From NCBI GenBank assembly GCA_945876185.1, contig CAMCMZ010000004.1:1-64000 (forward strand): a stretch of DNA of 64,000 nucleotides. The letters are read 5' to 3'. Below the pieces are notes generated by a model that did not search any database, was not told the DNA's origin, and saw only the letters and a list, made by a program, of their open reading frames with translations. The position numbers and the translations under genes are program-made. Of the stretch, positions 57,012-64,000 are shown piece by piece. The first letter of the stretch is position 1; every line of letters starts with the position of its first letter. Origin of the DNA: Candidatus Kuenenia stuttgartensis. Lineage in GTDB: Bacteria > Planctomycetota > UBA11346.

Positions 57012-59210
57012 ATGAAAAAGACCAAGAGCACCACCAGCATCTTCCGCCGCGAGCCGCGCGCCGCCGCGCCCGAACCCGTGCCGGCCGCCGCCGGCGGGAT
57101 CGAACGCTACATCGTGCGCGAAATGAGCTGGCTCGCCTTCAACCGGCGGGTGCTGGAAGAGGCCGAGGAATCCGGCAAGCCGCTGATCGAGCGCTGCAAG
57201 TTCGCCGCGATCGTCTCATCGAACCTCGACGAGTTCGTCATGGTCCGGCTGGCCGAGATCCACGCCCAGGTGCGCGGCCCGGGCGCAGACCCCGCGACCC
57301 AGGAGGCGCGCCGGCAGGCGACCCCGATCCGCGAGCAGATCCGCGAGATGGTCGAGGCGCAGTACCGTTGCTGGCGCGAACAACTTGTCCCGCTGCTGGC
57401 AAAGGAGGGCTTCACCCTGGTGCCGCCCGCCGAGTGGGCCGATACCGACCGCGAATCCCTGCGTGCCTACTACCGCGACCAGCTGGAGGCCATCCTCACC
57501 CCGCTCGCGGTCGATCCGGCACGGCCATTCCCGGTCGTGGTCAACCGCGGCATCACCGTCGCGGTGGCGCTGTGGAAGGACGACGATGAGCCCACCGCCG
57601 ATCCGCGCCGCGCCCTGGTCGCGGTGCCGGGCGGCAACCGCCTGATCGCCCTCGTCGGCGCGCCCGGCCGCTTCGCCCTGGTCGAAGACGTCGTGATGAC
57701 CTTCCTCGACCGGCTCTTCCCCGGCTACCGCATCTCTGGCCGCTGCCTGTTCCGGATCACCCGCGACGGCACGCTTGAGATCGACGAGGACCAGGCCAAC
57801 GACCTGCTGACCGAGATCGAGCAGGAATTATCCAGCCGCGACCACGGCCACGCCGTGCGGCTGGAGGTCGCGCACGACGCCGACCGCTCACTCAACGACT
57901 GGCTCGCGAAGGCGCTCGACCTGCATCACAACGATGTGGTGCCGATCAACGGACCGCTCGACCTGACCTTTCTCTTCGGCCTTGGCGATCGCCTGGACCA
58001 GCTGCCCGCCGGCCGCCGCGACGACCTGCGCGACCGCCCGATCCCGATGCCGCTGCATCCGGCCGAATGGGACGATCCGTTCGCCTACCTGCGCGAGCGC
58101 GAAGCGCTCATCCACCATCCCTATCAGAGCTTCCAACGCGTGGTCGAACTCGTCGAACGCGCCGCCGACGATCCCAAGGTGCTGGCGCTCAAGCAGACGC
58201 TCTACCGCACCTCCGGCAATTCGCCGTTCGTGCGCGCCCTGGTGCGCGCCGCCCGTAACGGCAAGCAGGTCACGGTGCTGGTCGAATTGAAGGCCCGCTT
58301 CGATGAGGCCGCCAACATCCGCTGGGCCAGGGCGCTCGAAGAAGCCGGCGCGCACGTCGTCTACGGCCTGGTCGGCTACAAGGTGCACGCGAAACTGCTG
58401 CTCATCATCCGTAAAGAAGAAGACGGCATCCGGCGCTACTGCCACCTCGGCACCGGCAACTACAACGATCGCACCGCCCGGCTGTACACCGACCTGAGCT
58501 ACCTCACCGCCAACGAGGCGGTCTGCCGCGACGTCGCCGCGCTCTTCAACATGCTGACCGGCTACAGCCAGCCGCCGGACTGGGAACGCTTGGCCGTGGC
58601 GCCGCTCACCTTGCGCAGCAGCTTCGTCGCCTGGATCCGGCGCGAAGCCGCGCACGCCAAGGCCGGCCGGCCGGGGCGGATCATCGCCAAGTTCAACGCC
58701 CTGGTCGATGAGGGGATGGTCGACGAACTCTACGCCGCCAGCGCCGCCGGGGTCGAGATCGACCTCATCGTGCGTGGCATGTGCATCCTGCGCGCCGGCG
58801 TGCCCGGCCTGTCGGAGCATATCCGGGTGCGCTCGATCGTCGGCCGGTTCCTTGAACACAGCCGCATCTATCACTTCGCCAACGCCGGCGAACCGGTCTA
58901 CGCGATCAGCTCCGCCGACTGGATGGGTCGCAACCTCGACCGCCGGGTCGAGGACCTGGTGATGATCGAGGCGCCGGAACTGCAAGCCACCCTGGCGCGG
59001 GTGCTCGACCACTGCCTCGCTGACAATACCCAGGCCCGGCTCATGCAGCCCGACGGCACCTACCTGCGGCTGCAGCCCGCCGAGGGCCAGCCCCGGGTGT
59101 CGTGCATCGACCGCCTGGTCGAGGACGCCGCCAAGGCCGAGGTCGTCGCCGACGCCGGTTCCGGCTCTGGCCTGCGCTTCGTGCCCAGGCGCAAGAACGA
59201 CGCGGAGTGA
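57012..59210 (+). CDS. ppk: Polyphosphate kinase 1
   Basis: From the ATG at 57012, with AAGGA eight bases upstream, the product has 732 residues, typical of PPK1. Visible are the N-terminal domain start REMSWLAFNRRVLEEA and SSNLDEFVMVRLAEI, the HPYQSFQRVVELVERAA region, the autophosphorylated His in VGYKVHAKLLLIIRKEE, the nearby CHLGTGNYNDRTARLYTD, and the second catalytic His in FLEHSRIYHF. It polymerises the gamma-phosphate of ATP into polyphosphate at the membrane. Its ppx neighbour does the reverse reaction. Confidence 0.95.
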   Translation: MKKTKSTTSIFRREPRAAAPEPVPAAAGGIERYIVREMSWLAFNRRVLEEAEESGKPLIERCKFAAIVSSNLDEFVMVRLAEIHAQVRGPGADPATQEARRQATPIREQIREMVEAQYRCWREQLVPLLAKEGFTLVPPAEWADTDRESLRAYYRDQLEAILTPLAVDPARPFPVVVNRGITVAVALWKDDDEPTADPRRALVAVPGGNRLIALVGAPGRFALVEDVVMTFLDRLFPGYRISGRCLFRITRDGTLEIDEDQANDLLTEIEQELSSRDHGHAVRLEVAHDADRSLNDWLAKALDLHHNDVVPINGPLDLTFLFGLGDRLDQLPAGRRDDLRDRPIPMPLHPAEWDDPFAYLREREALIHHPYQSFQRVVELVERAADDPKVLALKQTLYRTSGNSPFVRALVRAARNGKQVTVLVELKARFDEAANIRWARALEEAGAHVVYGLVGYKVHAKLLLIIRKEEDGIRRYCHLGTGNYNDRTARLYTDLSYLTANEAVCRDVAALFNMLTGYSQPPDWERLAVAPLTLRSSFVAWIRREAAHAKAGRPGRIIAKFNALVDEGMVDELYAASAAGVEIDLIVRGMCILRAGVPGLSEHIRVRSIVGRFLEHSRIYHFANAGEPVYAISSADWMGRNLDRRVEDLVMIEAPELQATLARVLDHCLADNTQARLMQPDGTYLRLQPAEGQPRVSCIDRLVEDAAKAEVVADAGSGSGLRFVPRRKNDAE

Positions 59211-59283
59211 GCTGAGTGAGCTGAATAAGCGGCTTGCGCTGCGGGCGCTGAGCGAGCATTCTCACCGCCAAGGCGGGACCACC

Positions 59284-59622
59284 ATGGGCGTGCAACCGAT
59301 CAGCGAACGCGGCCGGCGCATCGTGCTCGCCCTCGCCCGGCACCGCAGCCCGGTGCTGGTCGCCGACCTGGCGCAGGAACTGCCCATGCTCGGCCGCATC
59401 GACGACGACGTCGCCGGCCTCATCCACGGCGGCACCCTGGTCGCCCACCCGACCATGGACGCGGCGCAACTGAAAGCCGAACTCGACGAAGCCTGGAAGG
59501 GCCTCGTCCACGCCCAGCGCACCGGCGCGACCTTCACCTGGCGCACCCGCAACCGCTTCCGCGTCCAACTGTCCGCCGTCGGTCGCGACATGGTGCCGCT
59601 GCTGGCGAAGCCACGGGTGTGA
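59284..59622 (+). CDS. Small hypothetical protein after ppk
   Basis: The 112-residue product opens GVQPISERGRRIVLALARHRSPVLVADLAQELPML, which could be a winged-helix start, and ends TFTWRTRNRFRVQLSAVGRDMVPLL. It is a soluble alpha/beta protein I do not recognise. It starts 73 bases after ppk on the same strand and may be co-transcribed. Codon use fits a real gene. A GCCGGTT/AACCGGC hairpin follows its stop without a T-run. Confidence 0.5.
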   Translation: MGVQPISERGRRIVLALARHRSPVLVADLAQELPMLGRIDDDVAGLIHGGTLVAHPTMDAAQLKAELDEAWKGLVHAQRTGATFTWRTRNRFRVQLSAVGRDMVPLLAKPRV

Positions 59623-59839
59623 ACGCGACAACGGCGCGTCCCGGCCGCCCCTGGGACCGCCGGTTTTCAACCGGCTGCGGGTCTGGGAGCGATCCGACCA
59701 TGGTCGTAGCTCCAGATCACCCTGAACCGTTGGGCAGTCGCAACCCGCAACCCGCAATGCCCGTCGCCGCAAGTGGGGGCATGCTCTTGCTTGCCGCCCC
59801 CCTTGCCCAGCCCGGATTCCGTCGACCATCCCGCCTTCC

Positions 59840-60049
59840 ATGGCTGAAACCCTGCCGTGCCCCGTCTGTGGCAAGCCGATCGCGACCGCTGCCGATCATC
59901 GCCCCGCTACCTTCCCGTTCTGCACTGATCGCTGCCGGCTGCGCGACCTCGGCGCCTGGTTTTCCGGGGCCTATGTCGTGCCTGGCGGGACTGTGGACGA
60001 ATCGGAGCCGGACCTTGCCGAAGTCGCCGTTCGGTCGCGCACGCCATGA
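59840..60049 (+). CDS. yacG: DNA gyrase inhibitor YacG
   Basis: The 69-residue product has the YacG zinc finger: LPCPVCGKP, then PFCTDRCRLRDLGAWFSGAY, giving the four cysteines CxxC and CxxxC. In Escherichia coli YacG binds GyrB and inhibits gyrase. The Asp/Glu-rich C-terminal tail is also typical. Its last codon overlaps the ATG of the glycosyltransferase gene (ATGA), an unusual partnership. Confidence 0.88.
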   Translation: MAETLPCPVCGKPIATAADHRPATFPFCTDRCRLRDLGAWFSGAYVVPGGTVDESEPDLAEVAVRSRTP

Positions 60050-61212
60050 TCGCGGTGCGGGTCCTGCATCTGGTGCCGGCGCGATCAGCTGATCCGGAAA
60101 CCTTGGCCGCCGGTCTGCTTGCGCGCTGGCTGCACGCCTCCGGCCATCCCCAGGCTATCGCGGCGGCGGAACCCGGTCTGCCGGTGGTCGGCGAGGGCAT
60201 CGAGTCGTTCTCTTGGGCGAAAAGCCGCCTGGCGTGGTGGCTGGGCGGGCGCACACGCTTCCTGGCCCGCATCGGCACCTGGGTGCCCGACCTCATCCAC
60301 GCGCACGGCCTGGCCCAGGTGCCGCTCGCGCTCGGCCTCGCGCGCCGTCTGCGCCTGCCGGCACTGGCGTCGATCCACCGCCTAGTCGATCCTCACGCGC
60401 AGCGGGTGGTGCGGGATCCGCTCCTGAAATGGTTGCTGGTTCCCACGGAATTCCATCGTTCGCACTGGGTAGCGGAGGTCGGCATCGACCGCGATCGGGT
60501 CGGGGTCCTGCCGTGCGGGGTCGACCTCGCTGCCGCCGCCACCCGGCGTCCGGCCGACGGCCGCCTGGTGGTCGGGGTCGAAGCCGTTCCAGGCCAGGAT
60601 TCCGGCCTGCCTGCCCTGTTCGAGGCGGTGGAGCAGATTCGTCGCGAGGGCGTGCAGGCGCGCATCGTGGCGGCGGTCGCGGATGAATCTGCGGCGCGGC
60701 GCGTGCAGCAGCTCGCCACCGGTCTTGGCGTCGGGGGCCAGGTGGTGCTTGCGGTCGGCAACGGCGCCATCGACCTGGTCGGGCGCTGCGACGTGCTGGT
60801 GCGGCCGGATGCGTGCGAACAACCGCTGCTGGCTGCCGTCCAGGCGATGGCCGAGGCCCGCCCGATCATCGCGGTCGGGGTGGGAGGGTTGAGCGAACTC
60901 GTGCGCGATGGCGAGAGCGCGCTGATCGTGCCGGCCGGCGACGCCGCCGCGTTCGCCGCCGCCCTGCGCCAGCTCGCGGACGAGGTCAACCGCCGCACCA
61001 TCGGTGCCGCCGCCCGCGCCAGCGCCGAGGCCCGCTTCGGCCTGACCGAGGTCGGCACCGCCGCCCTGGAATTCTACCATGCCGCGATCGGCCCGGCCCC
61101 CGAGGCCGGCAGCCTGACCGAGACCGCCTCGTCGTGGCGCCGGGCCACCGAAATGCGCGCGCGGCGCCTGGAATCCGATGCGAACACCGCTGCCCGGGAA
61201 CCCCAGCCATGA
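60046..61212 (+). CDS. Glycosyltransferase, GT4-like
   Basis: The 388-residue product has a GT-B fold pattern. RVLHLVPARSADPETLAAGLLARWL is the N-terminal Rossmann part, LIHAHGLAQVPLALGLARRL follows, and the donor-binding half contains VGVLPCGVDL, an ELVRDGESALIVPAGDAAAF loop and QPLLAAVQAMAEARPIIA. It is probably a cytoplasmic or membrane-associated enzyme adding a sugar to an envelope glycan. Start and stop overlap the flanking genes by 4 bases each, giving a tight yacG-GT-phosphoesterase operon. Confidence 0.75.
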   Translation: MIAVRVLHLVPARSADPETLAAGLLARWLHASGHPQAIAAAEPGLPVVGEGIESFSWAKSRLAWWLGGRTRFLARIGTWVPDLIHAHGLAQVPLALGLARRLRLPALASIHRLVDPHAQRVVRDPLLKWLLVPTEFHRSHWVAEVGIDRDRVGVLPCGVDLAAAATRRPADGRLVVGVEAVPGQDSGLPALFEAVEQIRREGVQARIVAAVADESAARRVQQLATGLGVGGQVVLAVGNGAIDLVGRCDVLVRPDACEQPLLAAVQAMAEARPIIAVGVGGLSELVRDGESALIVPAGDAAAFAAALRQLADEVNRRTIGAAARASAEARFGLTEVGTAALEFYHAAIGPAPEAGSLTETASSWRRATEMRARRLESDANTAAREPQP

Positions 61213-61967
61213 TCGCGTTCATCTCCGACATCCACGCCAACCAGGCGGCGCTGGAGGCGGTGTTCGCCGACATCGACAGCCTGGGCACGGTCGACCGCAT
61301 CTACTGCCTGGGCGATGTGATCGGTTATGGCCCGGATCCGGTCGAATGCCTCGATCTGGTCGCCGCCCGCTGCAAGCTGGTGCTGATGGGCAACCATGAG
61401 CACGCCCTGCTGTTCGGCGCCTATGGCTTCCACACCGGGGCGAAGCGGGCGATCGAATGGACGCGCCGGGTGATCACCGCAATCGAACCGGTGGCCAAGC
61501 GCAAGGCGGTGCTCGATCTCATCGAGCACCTGCCCAACCGCCACGACCTGCCGGAAGTGCTGCTCGTCCACGGCAGCCCGCGCGATCCAGTGATGGAATA
61601 CGTGCTCGAAAGCGATCTCTGGGAAGGCTCCGATCCCGAGAAGCTGGAGCAGATCTTCGCCGGCTTCAAGCACCTCTGCTTCGTCGGCCACACCCACAAG
61701 CCCGGCGTCTTCACCGAGGACCGCTGCTTTCTCGCCGCGAGCGAGCTGGGTTCCGGCTTCGACGTGCGCGACGGCCGTTACCTGATCAACGTTGGGTCGG
61801 TCGGTCAGCCGCGCGACCGCGACCCGCGCGCCTGCTACACGCTGTTTTCCGGCGATGCGGTGTACTTCCGCCGCGTGTCCTACGACATCGAAGCGACGGC
61901 GGCGCGCATCGCTAAGGTTCCCGACCTCGACCCTCGCCTGGCGGACCGGCTGTTTCGCGGCGAATAA
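61209..61967 (+). CDS. Calcineurin-like metallophosphoesterase (YfcE/MJ0936-like)
   Basis: From the ATG at 61209 the product has 252 residues. The metal-binding set is visible: ISDIHAN (D, H), CLGDVIGYGPDP (D), GNHEHAL (N, H), VHGSP (H) and GHTHKPG (H). IGYGPDP is typical of the DUF2436/YfcE-like subgroup that hydrolyses phosphodiesters or phosphomonoesters. The ATG overlaps the glycosyltransferase stop. The ORF-track start at 60813 runs inside that gene and was rejected. Copy 4 of the hairpin element begins five bases after the stop. Confidence 0.85.
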   Translation: MIAFISDIHANQAALEAVFADIDSLGTVDRIYCLGDVIGYGPDPVECLDLVAARCKLVLMGNHEHALLFGAYGFHTGAKRAIEWTRRVITAIEPVAKRKAVLDLIEHLPNRHDLPEVLLVHGSPRDPVMEYVLESDLWEGSDPEKLEQIFAGFKHLCFVGHTHKPGVFTEDRCFLAASELGSGFDVRDGRYLINVGSVGQPRDRDPRACYTLFSGDAVYFRRVSYDIEATAARIAKVPDLDPRLADRLFRGE

Positions 61968-61971
61968 CTCT

Positions 61972-62242
61972 AAAAATCGCAATAGCGCCCCACCTGCTGC
62001 GTTGGTCGTCAGTCATGTGGCGCTGCCACACTCCTTCCTCCCGCCTTGCATCTGGGGCACTCTTGCGATTTTTGCAGGAAATTGTTGGTGTGGCGGTTTC
62101 GATGATGGTCGGTGTGATCAGGGTTCAAAGCGGGGAATGCCGATCCGAGCTCCTCAGCCGATTGGTGCCGGCGGGAATTTCACCAACCCTTTTACCTGTG
62201 CCAACTTGTTGAAAAATATGGGGTTCATTCGCGAGATTTAGG
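61972..62242 (+). repeat. Dispersed hairpin element, copy 4
   Basis: The 102-nt core (61972-62073) is identical to copy 3. The downstream block (62074-62242) retains GTTCAAA, CGGGGAA, CCGATTGGTG, CACCAACCC, CCAACTTG and a GGGTTCATTCGCGAGATTTAGG end resembling copies 2 and 3. The TTGGTG/CACCAA stem is kept. It occupies the gap between the phosphoesterase gene and the transglutaminase-like gene. Confidence 0.85.
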
Positions 62243-62350
62243 AAAACCGGTCGCGGGATCCACCACCGTCCGGCACGCTGACGCGACCCGACGCAACCCG
62301 CTCTGGCAAACGTGCTCTTCCCGCCAGCATCGCGGCGCACCGGAGCCGCC

Positions 62351-64000
62351 ATGTCCCCACGTCTTTCCTTGCTTTTCGCGACCCTCGTCCTGGGTTGCCA
62401 CCTTGCAGCTGGGGATAGCTCTGCGGTCGCGACGCCCAAACCGGATGCCGCAGCGACGGCCGCGGATCTGATCGCGAAACTACCGAAGCATGAGGGGATC
62501 GTCCGGGTCGGTGACGAGGTGCGCTGGACGGAAGGCGCAGCCTCGGCAGTGGTGACCGGCATCGATGCTGGCAGCCAGGATCCCCTGCTTGCCACCGCCA
62601 TCGGGCCGATCCGGGTGGCACGCAATCTGGTGCAGGACCGTCGCGTCGAAGTGCTTGCCGCCCTGCCGGCCCTGGCCGATCGCGCCAAGGCCGCCGAGAT
62701 CCCGGCCAAGGGTCTGACCCTGCAGGCGGGCATCCTGACCGGGCCCAGCCTGCGCAACGACACCGTGATCGTCACCACCCAGGCGACCTTGAAGAAGCGC
62801 AAGGTCGAGACCGTCGATCGCAGCGGCCAGCGTACCGCGATCAGGGCAGCGATCGCCAATCTGGTCACCCGCCTTGAGGCCACGCCGCTGGATGCCAGTG
62901 GACGGATGGCGCTCAAGGACGTGCTGGTGCGGCTTGATCGGCCTGACGGCAACACCGCGATCGATGAAGTGTCGCCCTCTTTTGCCCGCCGATTGGTTCG
63001 CCACGGCTGGGCGCGGCAGTGGTTCGCGGCCGACCCCGCTGGCGCCGCCGCTGCGAAAGAACTGGAAAAGGTCGTTCAGGATGCGGAATCGCTCGCCGCG
63101 GTTTCGAGCCTGACCGGCGACGGCAGCGATCTGAGCGACCTGCGCGACGGCTTCGGCCGTGGCGGCTTCCGCTTCTCCGGTCCAGATGCGGTGCGCTACA
63201 CCTACCCGGCGCCAAACGCGGAATACCTCGGCAAGATCGCGCCATTGCAGATCGTCGTCGACCTGCCCGCCGGCAGTGATCCGACCGAGGCCGCCGCCGT
63301 CGCCAAGGCAACTGCCGCGCGTGCCTATCTGGGCCAGACGTTGATCGTGAATTGGACCGCCGCCGGTGGCCTGGTGACCGACCCTGAGCGTTGGCGTGCG
63401 GCGGTGCGGGTGTCGTACCAGAACCCGGTGTCCGGCGCGATCCCGCCGAACATCCTGGTCACCGGACTGAACGGTGACCTCGCCTTTCTGGCGGTGGAAC
63501 GCGGCGCAATGCGCCCGGCGAAACCGCGCGACCGCGCCGACGCCGAGCGCTTCATCACCGATGCGGCGCGGTTGCTGCCTACTGCGGCGCACCTCGATCT
63601 CATCGGCCAGTACCTGATGACCTACGTCTATCCCAGCCCGGATGCGCGCTTTCCGGAACTGATCGGCAATAAAGAGGTGAAAAGCAACTTCCAGCAGACC
63701 TGGGACCAGACCCTGGGCACCACCGCCGGTGGCTATTGTCGCGGTGACTGCGCCGACATCGCCGAGCTCTACCACGACATCGTGGTGAAGCAGGGCCGCC
63801 ATCCGATCGTCATCGGTCTGCCCGAGCACGCCGCCTGCACCTGGGCGGAAAAGCGCGGCAACACCTGGACGGTGTCGTTGCTCCAGACCGGTCCGGCGCA
63901 CGAATACACCGGCGCCGATCTTCCCACGGCGCTGGAGCAGACCTACAAGAGCTTCGACCCCAACATGCCGTTCGACGCCAACGGCATCCCGCTCCTGTTG
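62351..64000 (+). CDS. Secreted transglutaminase-like protein, runs off the right edge
   Basis: An open frame from the ATG at 62351 continues to the end of the window without a stop (550 codons), which is why it is absent from the ORF track. The product has a signal peptide (LSLLFATLVLGCHLAAG, with a possible lipobox at LGC). A long alpha/beta N-terminal region is followed by a cysteine-peptidase-like segment GGYCRGDCADIAELYHDI and, after about 25 residues, HAACTWAEKRGNTWTVSLLQ. This order resembles transglutaminase-like folds (Cys, then His, then an acidic residue). The antisense ORF 62480-63901 is its shadow. The substrate is unknown. Confidence 0.7.
   Translation, partial: MSPRLSLLFATLVLGCHLAAGDSSAVATPKPDAAATAADLIAKLPKHEGIVRVGDEVRWTEGAASAVVTGIDAGSQDPLLATAIGPIRVARNLVQDRRVEVLAALPALADRAKAAEIPAKGLTLQAGILTGPSLRNDTVIVTTQATLKKRKVETVDRSGQRTAIRAAIANLVTRLEATPLDASGRMALKDVLVRLDRPDGNTAIDEVSPSFARRLVRHGWARQWFAADPAGAAAAKELEKVVQDAESLAAVSSLTGDGSDLSDLRDGFGRGGFRFSGPDAVRYTYPAPNAEYLGKIAPLQIVVDLPAGSDPTEAAAVAKATAARAYLGQTLIVNWTAAGGLVTDPERWRAAVRVSYQNPVSGAIPPNILVTGLNGDLAFLAVERGAMRPAKPRDRADAERFITDAARLLPTAAHLDLIGQYLMTYVYPSPDARFPELIGNKEVKSNFQQTWDQTLGTTAGGYCRGDCADIAELYHDIVVKQGRHPIVIGLPEHAACTWAEKRGNTWTVSLLQTGPAHEYTGADLPTALEQTYKSFDPNMPFDANGIPLLL

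Noticed and set aside
62480-63901. 473-residue minus-strand ORF
   Set aside because: Opposite strand carries a signal peptide and Cys/His catalytic-like segments; this frame has none.

Overview
The window is a GC-rich (roughly two thirds G+C) chromosomal segment of a Gram-negative, probably Planctomycetota-like (PVC superphylum) bacterium. This placement is an inference from four things: a pseudopilin with the H-X9-DG signature, three membrane-anchored Hanks-type Ser/Thr kinases, an LpxL/HtrB-type lipid A acyltransferase (which implies an LPS outer membrane), and a HisA resembling the eukaryotic HIS6 type. No rRNA or CRISPR array is present. Three tRNA genes are (Ala-CGC, Leu-TAA, Ser-TGA).

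Layout. 0-3.6 kb: the 3' end (domains V and VI) of a group II intron interrupts, in antisense orientation, the last gene of a minus-strand operon (esterase-like hydrolase, nitroreductase, second nitroreductase). Next comes a probable C-terminal remnant of an FtsA/PilM-type protein. 3.6-5.3 kb: a small membrane protein, a YiiX-like cysteine hydrolase and ndk. 5.4-12.2 kb: an accessory island directly behind tRNA-Ala with an excisionase-type HTH gene, type III restriction (res), type III methyltransferase (mod, mosaic in base composition) and rhuM. 12.4-16.5 kb: a HAMP sensor fragment plus pseudopilin, grpE/dnaJ and dus. 16.5-19.4 kb: a decayed tyrosine-recombinase gene and four small cargo genes, one MazF/PemK-like, ending at tRNA-Leu and tRNA-Ser. 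19.5-28.9 kb: an AspT/YidE-type transporter, a chemoreceptor paired with a PstS-like binding protein, cysK, a lipid A acyltransferase, ferredoxin, a PhyH dioxygenase and rplU. 28.9-35 kb: a YyaL/DUF255 protein, aroK and a GH106-like glycosidase. 35-49.1 kb: a Ser/Thr kinase, metG, an MgtC/DUF4010 protein, hisA, a HEAT-like protein, rpiB, tig, a second kinase and a zinc-ribbon membrane protein. 49.2-54 kb: a third kinase, small hypotheticals and a sigma-54 enhancer-binding regulator. 54-64 kb: a ROK kinase, a ppx/HD phosphatase, ppk, yacG, a glycosyltransferase, a metallophosphoesterase and a secreted transglutaminase-like protein that runs off the right edge and is missing from the ORF track.

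The most interesting item is a dispersed intergenic element found four times, each copy starting 4-5 nt after a plus-strand stop codon (27.07, 41.35, 56.74 and 61.97 kb). Its core is a long hairpin, 102 nt in three copies, bounded by A-tract and T-tract arms and containing an internal hairpin. Two copies are identical over 102 nt. The other two differ by paired changes that keep both the basal stem and the apical hairpin, which is evidence for a selected structure. Three copies share a second, more diverged block downstream with its own pairing. This looks like a structured-RNA, terminator or non-autonomous repeat family that I cannot match to a known class.

Functional themes: polyphosphate turnover (ppx and ppk flank one repeat copy), Ser/Thr-kinase signalling, protein folding (DnaJ, GrpE, trigger factor) and two genomic islands at tRNA genes. 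Most start sites were moved inward from the ORF-track coordinates to fit family N-termini; these choices are given per gene.
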